From Paraburkholderia humisilvae (GTDB taxonomy: Bacteria; Pseudomonadota; Gammaproteobacteria; Burkholderiales; Burkholderiaceae): a stretch of DNA of 64,000 nucleotides. The notes under the pieces were generated by a model, which saw nothing but the letters and a program-made list of their open reading frames with translations, had not been told where the DNA came from and ran no database searches. Shown piece after piece: positions 48,196 through 56,537 of the stretch (the first letter of the stretch is position 1; the number at the start of each line of letters is the position of its first letter). The translations under genes were made by a program, and so were the position numbers. Location: positions 62,001 through 126,000 of the forward strand of contig NZ_CADIKH010000005.1 of assembly GCF_902859855.1 (NCBI RefSeq). Reading direction: 5' to 3'.

Positions 48196-49011
48196 TCACG
48201 ATTCGATATCGAATGCGAAGCTGCGTTCGTAGTCGCCGGGCCGCTTGATCCGATGCGAGCCGTTATCGTCGCTGCGTTCGGTGGTTTGCACAGAGAAACG
48301 TTCACCGTGCGCGAGCACGCGCAGCGCGGTCGTGCCGCGCGTTCCGTATTCGGGCATTTCGATAAACGGCGCGGACAGCGCGCGTTCGAACTCGAGCGAG
48401 ACGCCGGTGGCCGGCAATTCGTCGTCGCGGGCGACGCGCGTGTCACGCATCATGTCGATCAGACCAGCGAGTGGCGCTACCGGATTGTCCTCCAGCGCGT
48501 CGGCCAGCGTCGCACGTTTACTGACGAGCTTCGGCCACGGCGTATCGAGCACCGCGTTCGAGATGCCGTGTGTGCCTTCAGCGAGCAGCGCTGGCGCCTG
48601 CGGTGAGCAGTTGCAGTACCACGCGAGTTCGCGCCGCGCCCAGTCTCCGACCAGTAGATTGAAGCCGTTGTACAGGTCGCCGCTTTGCGCGACCTCGTGC
48701 AGGTAGTCGAGCGGCGTCGCGCCCGGTTCGCGCATCAGCCAGTGGCTGACGAGCGTGCCGCGGGTCGGCGCATCGGGACGTACCGCATGGGGCGCGCGAT
48801 AGTTGGTCAGCGCGGCGAAGCGGCCGTCGCGCGTCATGCCGAGCCATGTGCCGCCGCCCGTCAGATCGCGACCGGCGAGCAGCGCCGGCGTGTCCTCCCA
48901 CCAATGCATCGGCTCCGCGGTGCGGCGCAGGTACTCATCGCGGTTCGCCGCCAGTGTGAAGAGCGGGCCGTCGGTTGCGGCGGGCCGCCAGTCGAAGACA
49001 ATCAGGCACAT
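48196..49011 (-). CDS. NRDE family protein (T10/TANGO2-like)
   Basis: This 271-aa protein begins MCLIVFDW and carries the NRDE motif in TLAANRDEYLRR, as in the TANGO2/NRDE family (Ntn-hydrolase-like fold, Cys2 at the N-terminus once Met is removed). Homologues are widespread. The eukaryotic member affects lipid and heme handling, but bacterial function is unknown. The ATG at 49011 is the one that puts Cys at position 2. The region just upstream holds a tandem repeat and TGTCA motifs. Confidence 0.9.
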   Translation of the reverse strand: MCLIVFDWRPAATDGPLFTLAANRDEYLRRTAEPMHWWEDTPALLAGRDLTGGGTWLGMTRDGRFAALTNYRAPHAVRPDAPTRGTLVSHWLMREPGATPLDYLHEVAQSGDLYNGFNLLVGDWARRELAWYCNCSPQAPALLAEGTHGISNAVLDTPWPKLVSKRATLADALEDNPVAPLAGLIDMMRDTRVARDDELPATGVSLEFERALSAPFIEMPEYGTRGTTALRVLAHGERFSVQTTERSDDNGSHRIKRPGDYERSFAFDIES

Positions 49012-49173
49012 CGTGTGAAGTCGCCCGTAGGGGTTGTAAGGTAAGCCGCTGTCGCGGCCTGGGCGGTCGCGGCCACGGCCGTACTGTGCAGGTGATGGCC
49101 GTTGCCGCGTATTCAACCCTGCATCGGGCATGCGTGCAACTGGTGTGCTGATTGATGTGCTAACTGAGGCGCG

Positions 49174-49225
49174 ACAGAGGTGTCAAACAGAGGTGTCAAA
49201 CCGACCTGCCAAACAGAGGTGTCGA
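49174..49225. repeat. 13-bp tandem repeat, four units (one degenerate)
   Basis: Units begin at 49174, 49187, 49200 and 49213. Units 1, 2 and 4 read ACAGAGGTGTCAA or a near copy; unit 3 (ACCGACCTGCCAA) has diverged. Each contains a TGTC/TGCC core. Confidence 0.85.
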
Positions 49226-49245
49226 GCGGGGTGACAGTTAGATGC

Positions 49246-49261
49246 TTGACATGGGTGTCAA
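49246..49261. repeat. TTGACA-TGTCAA inverted repeat
   Basis: TTGACA (49246-49251) and TGTCAA (49256-49261) flank TGGG. With the preceding GTGTCAA copies, this makes a cluster of TGTCA half-sites upstream of the NRDE gene, as an operator might. Confidence 0.6.
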
Positions 49262-49339
49262 CAGAAGCGCAACTGCACCGCCGCGCGCACACATCGACGC
49301 GGGCGGCGGCAGAAGGGCGGAGCGGCCAGACCCAGCGTC

Positions 49340-50539
49340 TCAGGCGTCGGTCGGCAGTGCGTACGGCAACGGCAGGAACGTGAGCGCCGGCCCGTCGGCT
49401 GCGCCGAGTCGCACCGTGCCGGCCTCGAGTGCCGCGAGCTTCATTTCGACCAGCATATCGACGCCACCGTCCGGCGCCGCGGCCGCGTTGACGACCATGC
49501 CGCACGGCTGGCCCGCGTCATCGGCGTGAAAGAGTTCGCTGCCCGGCAGCACGGTCTCAGGCTCGCCCGCGACATTCGCGAGCGCGGTGCGCCGCTTGAT
49601 CGTGCCGCGATACTGGCTGCGCGCTACCACTTCCTGGCCCGGGTAGCAGCCCTTGCGGAAGTTGACGCCGCCCAGCACGTCGAAGTTGATCATCTGCGGT
49701 ACGAACTGCTCAACCACGCGCTGCGTGATGCGCGGTTCACCCGCGCGGATGTCGAGCCAGTCCCAAACGGCGGCCGACGCGCGCTCAAGCTTCGCATCGA
49801 GCGCGGGCAGCCGCGCTTCGACCTCCGTCTTCGGCCCGACCCACAGGTAGCGCAGGCGACCAGCCGCATCCGGCACGCGGATCAGCGACCCGGCGGGGCC
49901 GTCGACCTTCACGTGCACGCCATCCGGCAATGCGTCGAACACGCGCGACAGCGCGTCGCGCACATCGCCGGCGAAACCGACCGCGGCGAGCGCGCCGCTC
50001 GCATCGGCGAGCTTCGCCTTCGCGCGCAACACGAACATCGACAGGCGTTTCTGCACGGTCGTCTGCAAATCCTGCGACACGAGCAGGCGGATGGTTTCGC
50101 CCGTACGCCACGTGAGGAACGACGCGAGCAGACGACCCTTCGCCGTGCAGTAGCCGGCGAGGCGCGCGCTCGCCGCGTCGAGATGCTGGGTGTCGTTGGT
50201 GAGCTGGCTGTGCAGAAAGGTCGCGGCATCGTCGCCGGTCACGTCGATCACGCCGAATTGCGTGAGCGGCATATACGCGCCGCGCGTGAGCGCCGCGTCG
50301 AACTCATCGCGCGCCGGCCTCGGCAACGCAGCGAGCGGCGCCGCTGCCGCCAGTGGCGCGCGTGCCGGTGCGCCGGCCGGCGGGGTGGTAGGCATGGTGG
50401 CGGGCGCGCTGGGCGCCGACCCTGATATAACGCTGGAAATGGGGGCCTGTGAGCCCGTGACGGGGTGCGTGCTCGTGTGCTCGTCGGCGTGAACCGCGCG
50501 GGCTGCGGAGGCGGATGCGAAATCGTGGGGTGCGTTCAT
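49340..50539 (-). CDS. ygfZ: tRNA-modifying / Fe-S maintenance protein YgfZ
   Basis: This protein of about 399 aa belongs to the folate-binding YgfZ family, which helps Fe-S enzymes and supports tRNA modification. The family hallmark KGCYPGQEVVARSQYRG is present near residue 310, and the T-protein-like core begins near DEFDAALTRGAYMPLTQFG. The first 75 residues are Ala/Pro/Ser-rich and low in complexity, which is unusual, and no ribosome site precedes the ATG at 50539. A later ATG (MPTTPPAG) may be the true start. It is divergent from mltG. Confidence 0.92.
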   Translation of the reverse strand: MNAPHDFASASAARAVHADEHTSTHPVTGSQAPISSVISGSAPSAPATMPTTPPAGAPARAPLAAAAPLAALPRPARDEFDAALTRGAYMPLTQFGVIDVTGDDAATFLHSQLTNDTQHLDAASARLAGYCTAKGRLLASFLTWRTGETIRLLVSQDLQTTVQKRLSMFVLRAKAKLADASGALAAVGFAGDVRDALSRVFDALPDGVHVKVDGPAGSLIRVPDAAGRLRYLWVGPKTEVEARLPALDAKLERASAAVWDWLDIRAGEPRITQRVVEQFVPQMINFDVLGGVNFRKGCYPGQEVVARSQYRGTIKRRTALANVAGEPETVLPGSELFHADDAGQPCGMVVNAAAAPDGGVDMLVEMKLAALEAGTVRLGAADGPALTFLPLPYALPTDA

Positions 50540-50565
50540 GGAGGCGGAAATCCGGTAGGCCCTGC

Positions 50566-50595
50566 ATGACTTAGGGTAAGGCAACCAGCTATTAT
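50566..50595 (+). promoter_or_regulatory. Possible mltG operon promoter
   Basis: ATGACT (50566-50571) and TATTAT (50590-50595) are separated by 18 bases, about 30 bases before the mltG start. Confidence 0.35.
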
Positions 50596-50623
50596 ATGGG
50601 TCTTCACCTGAGCCTTGTCCCGC

Positions 50624-51634
50624 ATGACCCTTTTGAAGAAATGTTTCCTGGCCGGCGCGGCGCTCGTCGTGCTGGCCGCGGCGGCTTCCTTTGGCGGATA
50701 TCACTGGGCCACCACGCCGATCAACCTGGCTACTCCCCAACTGGACGTCACGATCAAGCCGCACAGCAGTCTGCGCAGCGTCACCGCGCAGCTGAACCGC
50801 GGCGGTGTGCCGGTCGAGCCGGAACTGTTCGTGCTGATGGCGCGCGCGCTCGGGCTGCAGGCGGAACTGAAGTCGGGCAATTATGAATTCAGGAGCGGCG
50901 TGACGCCGTATGACGTTCTGCAGAAAATCGCGCGCGGCGATGTGAACGAATACGTGGCAACCGTGATCGAAGGCTGGACCTTCAAGCGGATGCGTGCGGA
51001 ACTGGACGCGAATCCGGCATTGCGGCATGAATCCGCGGGACTGTCCGACGCGGACCTGCTGAAGGCGATCGGCGTGCCGCCCACGCCGACCGGCAACGCG
51101 GAGGGCCTCTTTTTCCCGGACACCTATCTATTCGACAAGGACACGAGCGACCTCGACGTCTATCGTCGCGCGTACCGGCTGATGAAACTGCGGATCGACG
51201 AAGCGTGGGCGACCCGCGCGCCGGGGTTGCCCTACCAGACGCCATACGAGGCGCTGACGATGGCGTCGATCATCGAGAAGGAAACCGGCAAGGCGTCGGA
51301 CCGGCCGATGGTGGCCGGCGTATTTGCGAACCGGCTGCGCGTCGGTATGCCGCTGCAGACCGATCCGACGGTGATCTACGGAATGGGCGACAGTTACACG
51401 GGCCATTTGCGCAAGCGCGACCTGCTGACGGACACTCCTTACAATACCTATACGAGGATGGGATTGCCGCCGACGCCGATCGCGCTGCCAGGTGTCGCGT
51501 CGCTGCAAGCGGCATTGAATCCGGCGCAGACGAACGCGCTGTACTTCGTGTCGCGTGGCGACGGCAGCAGCATTTTTTCAGACACACTCGGCGATCATAA
51601 CAAGGCCGTCGACAAATACATTCGAGGGCAATGA
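50624..51634 (+). CDS. mltG: Endolytic murein transglycosylase MltG
   Basis: This 336-aa inner-membrane lytic transglycosylase cuts nascent peptidoglycan strands and sets their length. It has a membrane anchor (residues about 8-28), an N-terminal LysM-like part ([19 protein letters not shown]) and a catalytic YceG domain with the active Glu in [14 protein letters not shown] and [13 protein letters not shown]. It heads the conserved mltG-tmk-holB-tatD order. Its stop (TGA) overlaps the tmk start. The ATG at 50624 gives the normal anchor; a TTG at 50615 is possible. Confidence 0.96.
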   Translation: MTLLKKCFLAGAALVVLAAAASFGGYHWATTPINLATPQLDVTIKPHSSLRSVTAQLNRGGVPVEPELFVLMARALGLQAELKSGNYEFRSGVTPYDVLQKIARGDVNEYVATVIEGWTFKRMRAELDANPALRHESAGLSDADLLKAIGVPPTPTGNAEGLFFPDTYLFDKDTSDLDVYRRAYRLMKLRIDEAWATRAPGLPYQTPYEALTMASIIEKETGKASDRPMVAGVFANRLRVGMPLQTDPTVIYGMGDSYTGHLRKRDLLTDTPYNTYTRMGLPPTPIALPGVASLQAALNPAQTNALYFVSRGDGSSIFSDTLGDHNKAVDKYIRGQ

Positions 51635-52254
51635 TGGCGCGCGGCAAATTCATCACATTCGAGGGCATCGACGGCGCGGGCAAGACCACGCACCTCGGCT
51701 GGTTCCGGCAACGGCTCGAGGCGAAAGTCGCGCCGGGCGGCCGCTCGGTCGTGGTTACGCGCGAGCCGGGCGGTACGCCGCTTGGCGAATCGCTGCGCGA
51801 GATCCTGCTGCACCAGGCCATGGATCTGGAAACCGAAGCGTTGCTGATGTTCGCGGCACGTCGCGAACACCTCGCGCAGGTGATCGAGCCGGCGCTCGCG
51901 CGCGGCGACTGGGTGCTCTCCGACCGCTTCAGCGATGCGACTTTCGCGTACCAGGGCGGCGGGCGCGGGCTGCCGCGCGACAAGCTCGAAGCGCTCGAGC
52001 GCTGGGTGCAGGGCGGGTTCCAGCCGGATCTGACCGTGCTGTTCGACGTGCCGCCGGACACCGCAAGCGCGCGGCGCGGCGCGGCCCGTGCGCCGGACCG
52101 TTTCGAAGGCGAGTCGGATGCATTTTTTGCGCGCACGCGCGCGGAATATCTGCGGCGCGCGGAAGAGGCGCCCTACCGGTTTGTGATCATCGATTCAACG
52201 CTGAGCATGCCGTATATTCAGAAGAAACTTGAAGATATAATCGCAAGTATTTGA
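51634..52254 (+). CDS. tmk: Thymidylate kinase
   Basis: This 206-aa enzyme phosphorylates dTMP to dTDP for DNA synthesis. It has P-loop [12 protein letters not shown] (residues 8-19), [12 protein letters not shown], the DR(F) motif [18 protein letters not shown] and a LID-like arginine stretch [17 protein letters not shown]. The ATG at 51634 overlaps the mltG stop (TGATG) and has GAGGG 4 bases before it; the ATG at 51631 is possible. Confidence 0.97.
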   Translation: MARGKFITFEGIDGAGKTTHLGWFRQRLEAKVAPGGRSVVVTREPGGTPLGESLREILLHQAMDLETEALLMFAARREHLAQVIEPALARGDWVLSDRFSDATFAYQGGGRGLPRDKLEALERWVQGGFQPDLTVLFDVPPDTASARRGAARAPDRFEGESDAFFARTRAEYLRRAEEAPYRFVIIDSTLSMPYIQKKLEDIIASI

Positions 52255-52265
52255 ATTAAAAAGAA

Positions 52266-53315
52266 ATGATCTATCCTTGGCAAACCGACGAATGGAGCCG
52301 GCTGCAGCAGTTGCGCGGTGCGTGGCCACATGCGCTGCTGCTGCATGGCCAGGCGGGCATCGGCAAGCTTCATTTTGCGCAGCATGTCGCGCAGGGCCTG
52401 CTGTGCGAGGCGCGGCAGGCCGACGGCCAGCCGTGCGGTCAATGCGCGGCCTGTCACTGGTTCGTGCAAGGCAATCACCCGGACTACCGGATCGTGCTGC
52501 CGGAAGCGCTGGCGGCCGAAGCGGGCTTCGCGGCAGCGGGCGCCGACGAGAAAGCCGACAAGGCGGCGGACAAGGCCGATGCGGACGACAGCAAAAAGAC
52601 CCGCGCGCCGAGCAAGGAAATCCGTATCGAACAGGTGCGCGCGCTGCTGGACTTCTGCGGGGTCGGCTCGCACCGCGGCGGGGTGCGCGTGGTCGTGCTG
52701 TATCCGGCCGAGGCGCTCAATGTCGCGGCGGCGAACGCGCTGTTGAAAACGCTCGAGGAGCCACCGGCGGGCGTGGTGTTCCTGATGGTGTCCGCGCGCA
52801 TCGACCGGTTGCTGCCGACGATCATCAGCCGTTGCCGCCAGTGGCCGCTGGCGACGCCCGCGCCCGACGTCGCGGCCGCGTGGCTGACCGCGCAAGACGT
52901 CGACGACGCCCGCGCGTTGCTTGCCGAAGCGGGCGGCGCGCCGCTCGCGGCTCTGGCGCTCGCGCGCGACGACAGCCGCGCGCTGCGTGACTGGACGCTG
53001 CAGCAGCTCGCGGCGGGCCGCGACTGCGATGCGTTTGCTTGCGGCGAGACGCTGCAAAAGCTGCCGGTGCCGCTCGTGCTCGGCTGGTTGCAGCGCTGGA
53101 TGTACGATCTGCTCGCGCAGCGCACGGCCGGCATGCCGCGTTATTTTCCGGAAGCGACGGCCGCGCTCGCGCGCTGCGCCGCGCAGGCGGATGCGGGCGC
53201 ATTCGCCCGGTTCATGAAGAGCGTCACGCGGCAGCGCGCGGTCGAGAACCATCCGTTGAACGCGCGGCTTGTCTTTGAAGAGCTGTTTCTTGGCTATCGC
53301 GACCTGTTCGCGTAG
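52266..53315 (+). CDS. holB: DNA polymerase III subunit delta'
   Basis: This 349-aa clamp-loader subunit has a degenerate P-loop (LLLHGQAGIGKLHF; Leu in place of Thr/Ser after the lysine), as usual for the non-hydrolysing delta' role. It also has zinc-finger cysteines (CGQCAAC) and the AAA+ core with the ANALLKTLEEPP block and sensor ISRCRQWP. A Lys/Asp/Ala-rich insert (about residues 95-115) lies between the zinc module and the AAA+ core. It is coupled to tmk in the standard operon. Confidence 0.95.
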   Translation: MIYPWQTDEWSRLQQLRGAWPHALLLHGQAGIGKLHFAQHVAQGLLCEARQADGQPCGQCAACHWFVQGNHPDYRIVLPEALAAEAGFAAAGADEKADKAADKADADDSKKTRAPSKEIRIEQVRALLDFCGVGSHRGGVRVVVLYPAEALNVAAANALLKTLEEPPAGVVFLMVSARIDRLLPTIISRCRQWPLATPAPDVAAAWLTAQDVDDARALLAEAGGAPLAALALARDDSRALRDWTLQQLAAGRDCDAFACGETLQKLPVPLVLGWLQRWMYDLLAQRTAGMPRYFPEATAALARCAAQADAGAFARFMKSVTRQRAVENHPLNARLVFEELFLGYRDLFA

Positions 53316-53447
53316 CGGCTGGGGAGCCCACTTGGGGGGGCGCCCGCCTGCGCGATAGATGGCGGCGCGCGTAGGGCAGGCTGCCCGCGCGCAGCCCGAC
53401 CGATGCCTGCGCGCTTTTACAATACCGATCGACCGCTGTATCGAACC

Positions 53448-53948
53448 ATGACGCTTTCCTACCGCGACGCCACGCCCGACGATCTGCCCGCGATCGTCGC
53501 GATCTATAACTCGACGGTGCCGTCGCGGCAGGCGACCGCGGACCTCGAACCGGTCAGCGTCGCCAGCCGCCGCGCGTGGTTCGACGCGCACGGGCCGCAA
53601 CGCCGGCCGCTATGGGTGGTCGAAGAAGGCGGCGAGGTGATCGCGTGGCTCAGTTTTTCGGACTTTTACGGCCGCCCGGCATACGGACGCACCGCCGAAA
53701 TCAGCATCTATCTGGACCCGGGCGCGCGCGGCAAAGGCCTCGGCACGGCGCTGCTCGAAGCGGCGCTCGAGGCCGCGCCGGGGCTTGGCATCGATACGCT
53801 GCTCGGCTTCGTGTTTGGCCATAACGAATCGAGCCTGCGGCTTTTCCGCCGCTTCGGATTCGCCGATTGGGGCGTGCTGCCGCGCGTGGCCGTGCTCGAC
53901 GGCATCGAACGGGACCTGGTGATTGTCGGGCGGCGCTTGTGTCCATAG
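53448..53948 (+). CDS. GNAT N-acetyltransferase (phosphinothricin-acetyltransferase-like)
   Basis: This 166-aa GNAT protein contains the acetyl-CoA binding motif [15 protein letters not shown] and a [20 protein letters not shown] start like PAT/MnaT enzymes, which acetylate methionine sulfone, methionine sulfoximine or similar amino acids. The ATG at 53448 is chosen because the domain begins at once. An upstream ATG at 53403 would add 15 unrelated residues. It sits between holB and tatD, interrupting the usual order. Confidence 0.9.
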   Translation: MTLSYRDATPDDLPAIVAIYNSTVPSRQATADLEPVSVASRRAWFDAHGPQRRPLWVVEEGGEVIAWLSFSDFYGRPAYGRTAEISIYLDPGARGKGLGTALLEAALEAAPGLGIDTLLGFVFGHNESSLRLFRRFGFADWGVLPRVAVLDGIERDLVIVGRRLCP

Positions 53949-54014
53949 CTGAGGCCCGCTTCACCGCTTTCCCGCTGGTTTGCTGAGCGTAGGTGTCTTA
54001 AATCAGGATTTGCC

Positions 54015-54806
54015 ATGTTTGTCGATTCACATTGCCATATCAACTTCGAAGGACTCGCCGAGCGCCTGCCACAGGTGCTCGATAATATGCGCGAGCATGC
54101 GGTGACGCATGCGCTGTGCGTGTCGGTCGATCTGGAAACGCTGCCGTCGGTGCTCGACATCGCCGAGCGGCACGAGAACGTCTACGCATCGGTCGGTGTG
54201 CATCCGGACCACGAGGACGCGCGCGAGCCGACCGTGGCCCAGCTGGCCGAGCTGGCCGCGCATCCGAAGGTGATCGCGATCGGCGAGACGGGGCTCGACT
54301 ATTACCGGCTCGAAGGCCGCTCGATTGCCGACATGGAATGGCAGCGCGAGCGCTTTCGCACGCATATCCGTGCCGCGCACGCCACGCGCAAGCCGCTGAT
54401 CATCCATACGCGCGCGGCCGCGGACGACACGCTGCGCATCATGGCCGAGGAACGCGCCGGCGAACCCGGCGGCGTGATGCATTGCTTCACCGAACCGTGG
54501 CCGATCGCCGAGCAGGCGCTCGCGCAAAATTTCTACATTTCGCTATCGGGTATCGTCACGTTCAAGAGTGCGACCGACGTGCAGGACGTCGCGCGCCGCG
54601 TGCCGCTCGATCGTCTGCTGATCGAAACCGACTCGCCGTACCTCGCGCCCGTGCCATATCGGGGCAAGCCTAATGAACCTGCGTACGTAAGTTATGTCGG
54701 ACGCTTCATCGCGCAGCAGCGCGACATGCCGGATACGGAACTGGCCGCGGCGACGACGCGCAACTTCTTCCGCCTGTTCGGCCTTCAGGCGCCCGCTGAC
54801 GCATGA
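54015..54806 (+). CDS. TatD family metal-dependent hydrolase (YcfH)
   Basis: This 263-aa TatD/YcfH family hydrolase is a possible DNase. Metal ligands appear in MFVDSHCHINFEG (HxH), IAIGETGLDYY (Glu), PLIIHTRAA, VMHCFTEPW and LIETDSPYLAP (Asp). It occupies the ycfH position in the mltG-tmk-holB-ycfH order. The start is the family MFVDSHCH. Confidence 0.95.
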   Translation: MFVDSHCHINFEGLAERLPQVLDNMREHAVTHALCVSVDLETLPSVLDIAERHENVYASVGVHPDHEDAREPTVAQLAELAAHPKVIAIGETGLDYYRLEGRSIADMEWQRERFRTHIRAAHATRKPLIIHTRAAADDTLRIMAEERAGEPGGVMHCFTEPWPIAEQALAQNFYISLSGIVTFKSATDVQDVARRVPLDRLLIETDSPYLAPVPYRGKPNEPAYVSYVGRFIAQQRDMPDTELAAATTRNFFRLFGLQAPADA

Positions 54807-54828
54807 CGGTTGGCTTGAAGTTTTTGCC

Positions 54829-54856
54829 TTGATATCAACAAGCTACTAGATATTAT
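54829..54856 (+). promoter_or_regulatory. Probable promoter of the ankyrin gene
   Basis: TTGATA (54829-54834) and TATTAT (54851-54856), 16 bases apart, each match 5/6 of consensus in an AT-rich patch. Transcription would start about 5 bases before the ankyrin ATG at 54868, so the mRNA may be nearly leaderless, in line with the absence of a ribosome site. TTGATATCAA is also a perfect palindrome. Confidence 0.5.
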
Positions 54857-54867
54857 TAAAGTTAAAT

Positions 54868-55635
54868 ATGCAGAACTATTTTGCTGATCTCCGAATCCGT
54901 GGACTGCGTCGCCGCGCCGCTCTGGCCGCCGCGCGCACGGTACTGGCCGGTGCGGTCGCCGGCGCGGCACTGCTCACGCTGCTTGCGCAGCCCGCGGCCG
55001 CGGCCGCGGACAACACGGTGATCAAGGCCGTCAAGTTCGACGATGTGGCGGAAATCAAAAAGCAGCTGGCCAATGGCATCGACCCGAACATGACCGACGA
55101 CTACGGCTTCCCGCTGCTCGTGCTGGCCGCGCGTGAAAAATCGGACAAGGTCGCGGCGGTGCTGCTCGACAACCCGAAGACGAACATCGAGATTGTCGAC
55201 AAGGCTGGCGAAAATGCGATGATGATGGCGGCGCTCAACGGCGACGTCCCACTTGTCAATCTGCTGATTTCAAAGGGCGCCGAGGTGAACCGGAAGGGCT
55301 GGACGCCGCTGCACTACGCGGCGACAAACGGGCATGACGACGTCATCAAGGTGCTGCTCGATCACTCCGCGTATATCGACGCCGGTTCGCCGAACGGCAC
55401 GACGCCGCTGATGATGGCCGCGCGCGGCGGCCATCTGTCGACGGTCAAGCTGCTGCTCGACAGCGGTGCGGACCTGAACGTGAAGAACCAGTTGGGCCTC
55501 ACCGCGCTCGACTTCGCGAAGCAGTACAAGGAGCCGGACGTCGTCGAAGGGCTAACCGCGCGGTTGCAGCAGATGCAAAAGCAGGGGGCGCCCGCCGGCG
55601 GTGCTGCGCCGACGCCGCAAAACAGTGCAAAATAG
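54868..55635 (+). CDS. Exported ankyrin repeat protein
   Basis: This 255-aa protein has a signal-peptide-like N-terminus (hydrophobic AARTVLAGAVAGAALLTLL, cleavage near PAAAAA) and about five ankyrin repeats (for example DYGFPLLVLAAREKSDKVAAV, GWTPLHYAATNGHDDVIKVLL, GTTPLMMAARGGHLSTVKLL). A Gln/Ala/Pro tail ends it. Ankyrin repeats mediate protein binding. Exported bacterial ones may act in the periplasm. It is 66 bases upstream of the Tai-like gene in the same direction. The start has no ribosome site, so an upstream or alternative start is possible. Confidence 0.88.
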   Translation: MQNYFADLRIRGLRRRAALAAARTVLAGAVAGAALLTLLAQPAAAAADNTVIKAVKFDDVAEIKKQLANGIDPNMTDDYGFPLLVLAAREKSDKVAAVLLDNPKTNIEIVDKAGENAMMMAALNGDVPLVNLLISKGAEVNRKGWTPLHYAATNGHDDVIKVLLDHSAYIDAGSPNGTTPLMMAARGGHLSTVKLLLDSGADLNVKNQLGLTALDFAKQYKEPDVVEGLTARLQQMQKQGAPAGGAAPTPQNSAK

Positions 55636-55701
55636 CAGACCGGCGCGGGAAGCCGTTATCGCCGGGAAAAATCTGCATCGCTTATACCTCGAAGGAACAT
55701 C

Positions 55702-56058
55702 ATGCTGCGGGTTCTGATTTGCGCCAGCGTGCTTGCCGTCCCGCTGTCGGCGCACGCGTTTACGGGGGGCGACCTCAACAAGCTGTGCACGAAGACCGAT
55801 ATCGCGTCGCGAAGCGCATGCGGCGCCTATATCGAAGGCGCGGCCGACGGGGTATTCAACACGATCGACGCGATCGGCGGCACCACGGGCCCGCGTGTCG
55901 GGCAATACTTCTGCCTGCCGCCGGACGCCCGTTCGCAGCAGTTGACCGATGCGGTACGCAAATACATCGCGGAAAATCCGAATGCGGCGAGCTTCAACGC
56001 GAGCACCGCGGTATCGCTGGGGCTCGGCAAGGCATTTCCGTGCAGAGGGTCGAACTGA
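55702..56058 (+). CDS. Rap1a/Tai family periplasmic protein
   Basis: This 118-aa exported protein (signal MLRVLICASVLAVPLSAHA) has the Tai/Rap1a domain. Four cysteines (for example KLCTKTD, SACGAYIEGAADG, FCLPPDAR and FPCRG) probably form disulfides. Members neutralise type VI secretion amidases of the Tae4 class in the periplasm, but no effector or secretion gene is nearby. AAGGAA lies before the ATG. It may be an orphan immunity protein or have another role. Confidence 0.88.
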   Translation: MLRVLICASVLAVPLSAHAFTGGDLNKLCTKTDIASRSACGAYIEGAADGVFNTIDAIGGTTGPRVGQYFCLPPDARSQQLTDAVRKYIAENPNAASFNASTAVSLGLGKAFPCRGSN

Positions 56059-56537
56059 CTGACCGACCGCTTGAGCGCGACGTAGCCGGCTGGCCGCCTG
56101 CGCGAACGGCTTGTGCGCAGCGGGCCAAAACGCGGTACCGGGGCGATACTCCTGGTGATGCCCAGTCATGTCTGGTAGTGTCCAGTCGTGTCCGCGGATG
56201 GCGGCCGCGCGTGTCGCGGCACCGCTGTATTTCTTCTGAAGGTCCCTGTCAGGCACGGGCACGAGCGCTGCTTTGCTTGACGCGCCTGGCAATCACACCA
56301 CGCGCGCGCACGATGCGCGCAGTCCGCCACTCGCTGGCCGGCCGTCGGCCCGGCTGCGCATCGCGCGCTGGCTGATCGATTCGCGTTGTTCGGCCCGTCG
56401 TTCGGCCGTCGTTCGGGCCCATTGATCAGGCTACGCGCAATGCGAACCGATGCGCTGAACGACGCATCGAACAGAACGGGTGGCTCCGGCATGGGCCGCT
56501 CTCCTGCTCCGTAACCTTCACGAGGAAACAGACGTTG
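56059..56537. other. Intergenic region between the Tai-like gene and the MscS channel
   Basis: This 479-base gap contains no supported gene. It has short repeats, notably GTTCGGCCCGTC followed by two near copies (56388-56420), and paired CCAGTC/GTGTCC motifs near 56162-56193. No terminator is seen. Confidence 0.5.
56388..56420. repeat. Short imperfect tandem repeat (11 to 12 bp, three copies)
   Basis: GTTCGGCCCGTC, GTTCGGCCGTC and GTTCGGGCCC are adjacent. They lie in the gap before the MscS gene. Confidence 0.65.

Larger units (their letters stand above)
49012..49339. other. Intergenic region upstream of the NRDE gene
   Basis: This 328-base gap contains the 13-bp tandem repeat and TTGACA/TGTCAA inverted repeat listed separately. 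No gene is supported in either direction. Confidence 0.7.
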
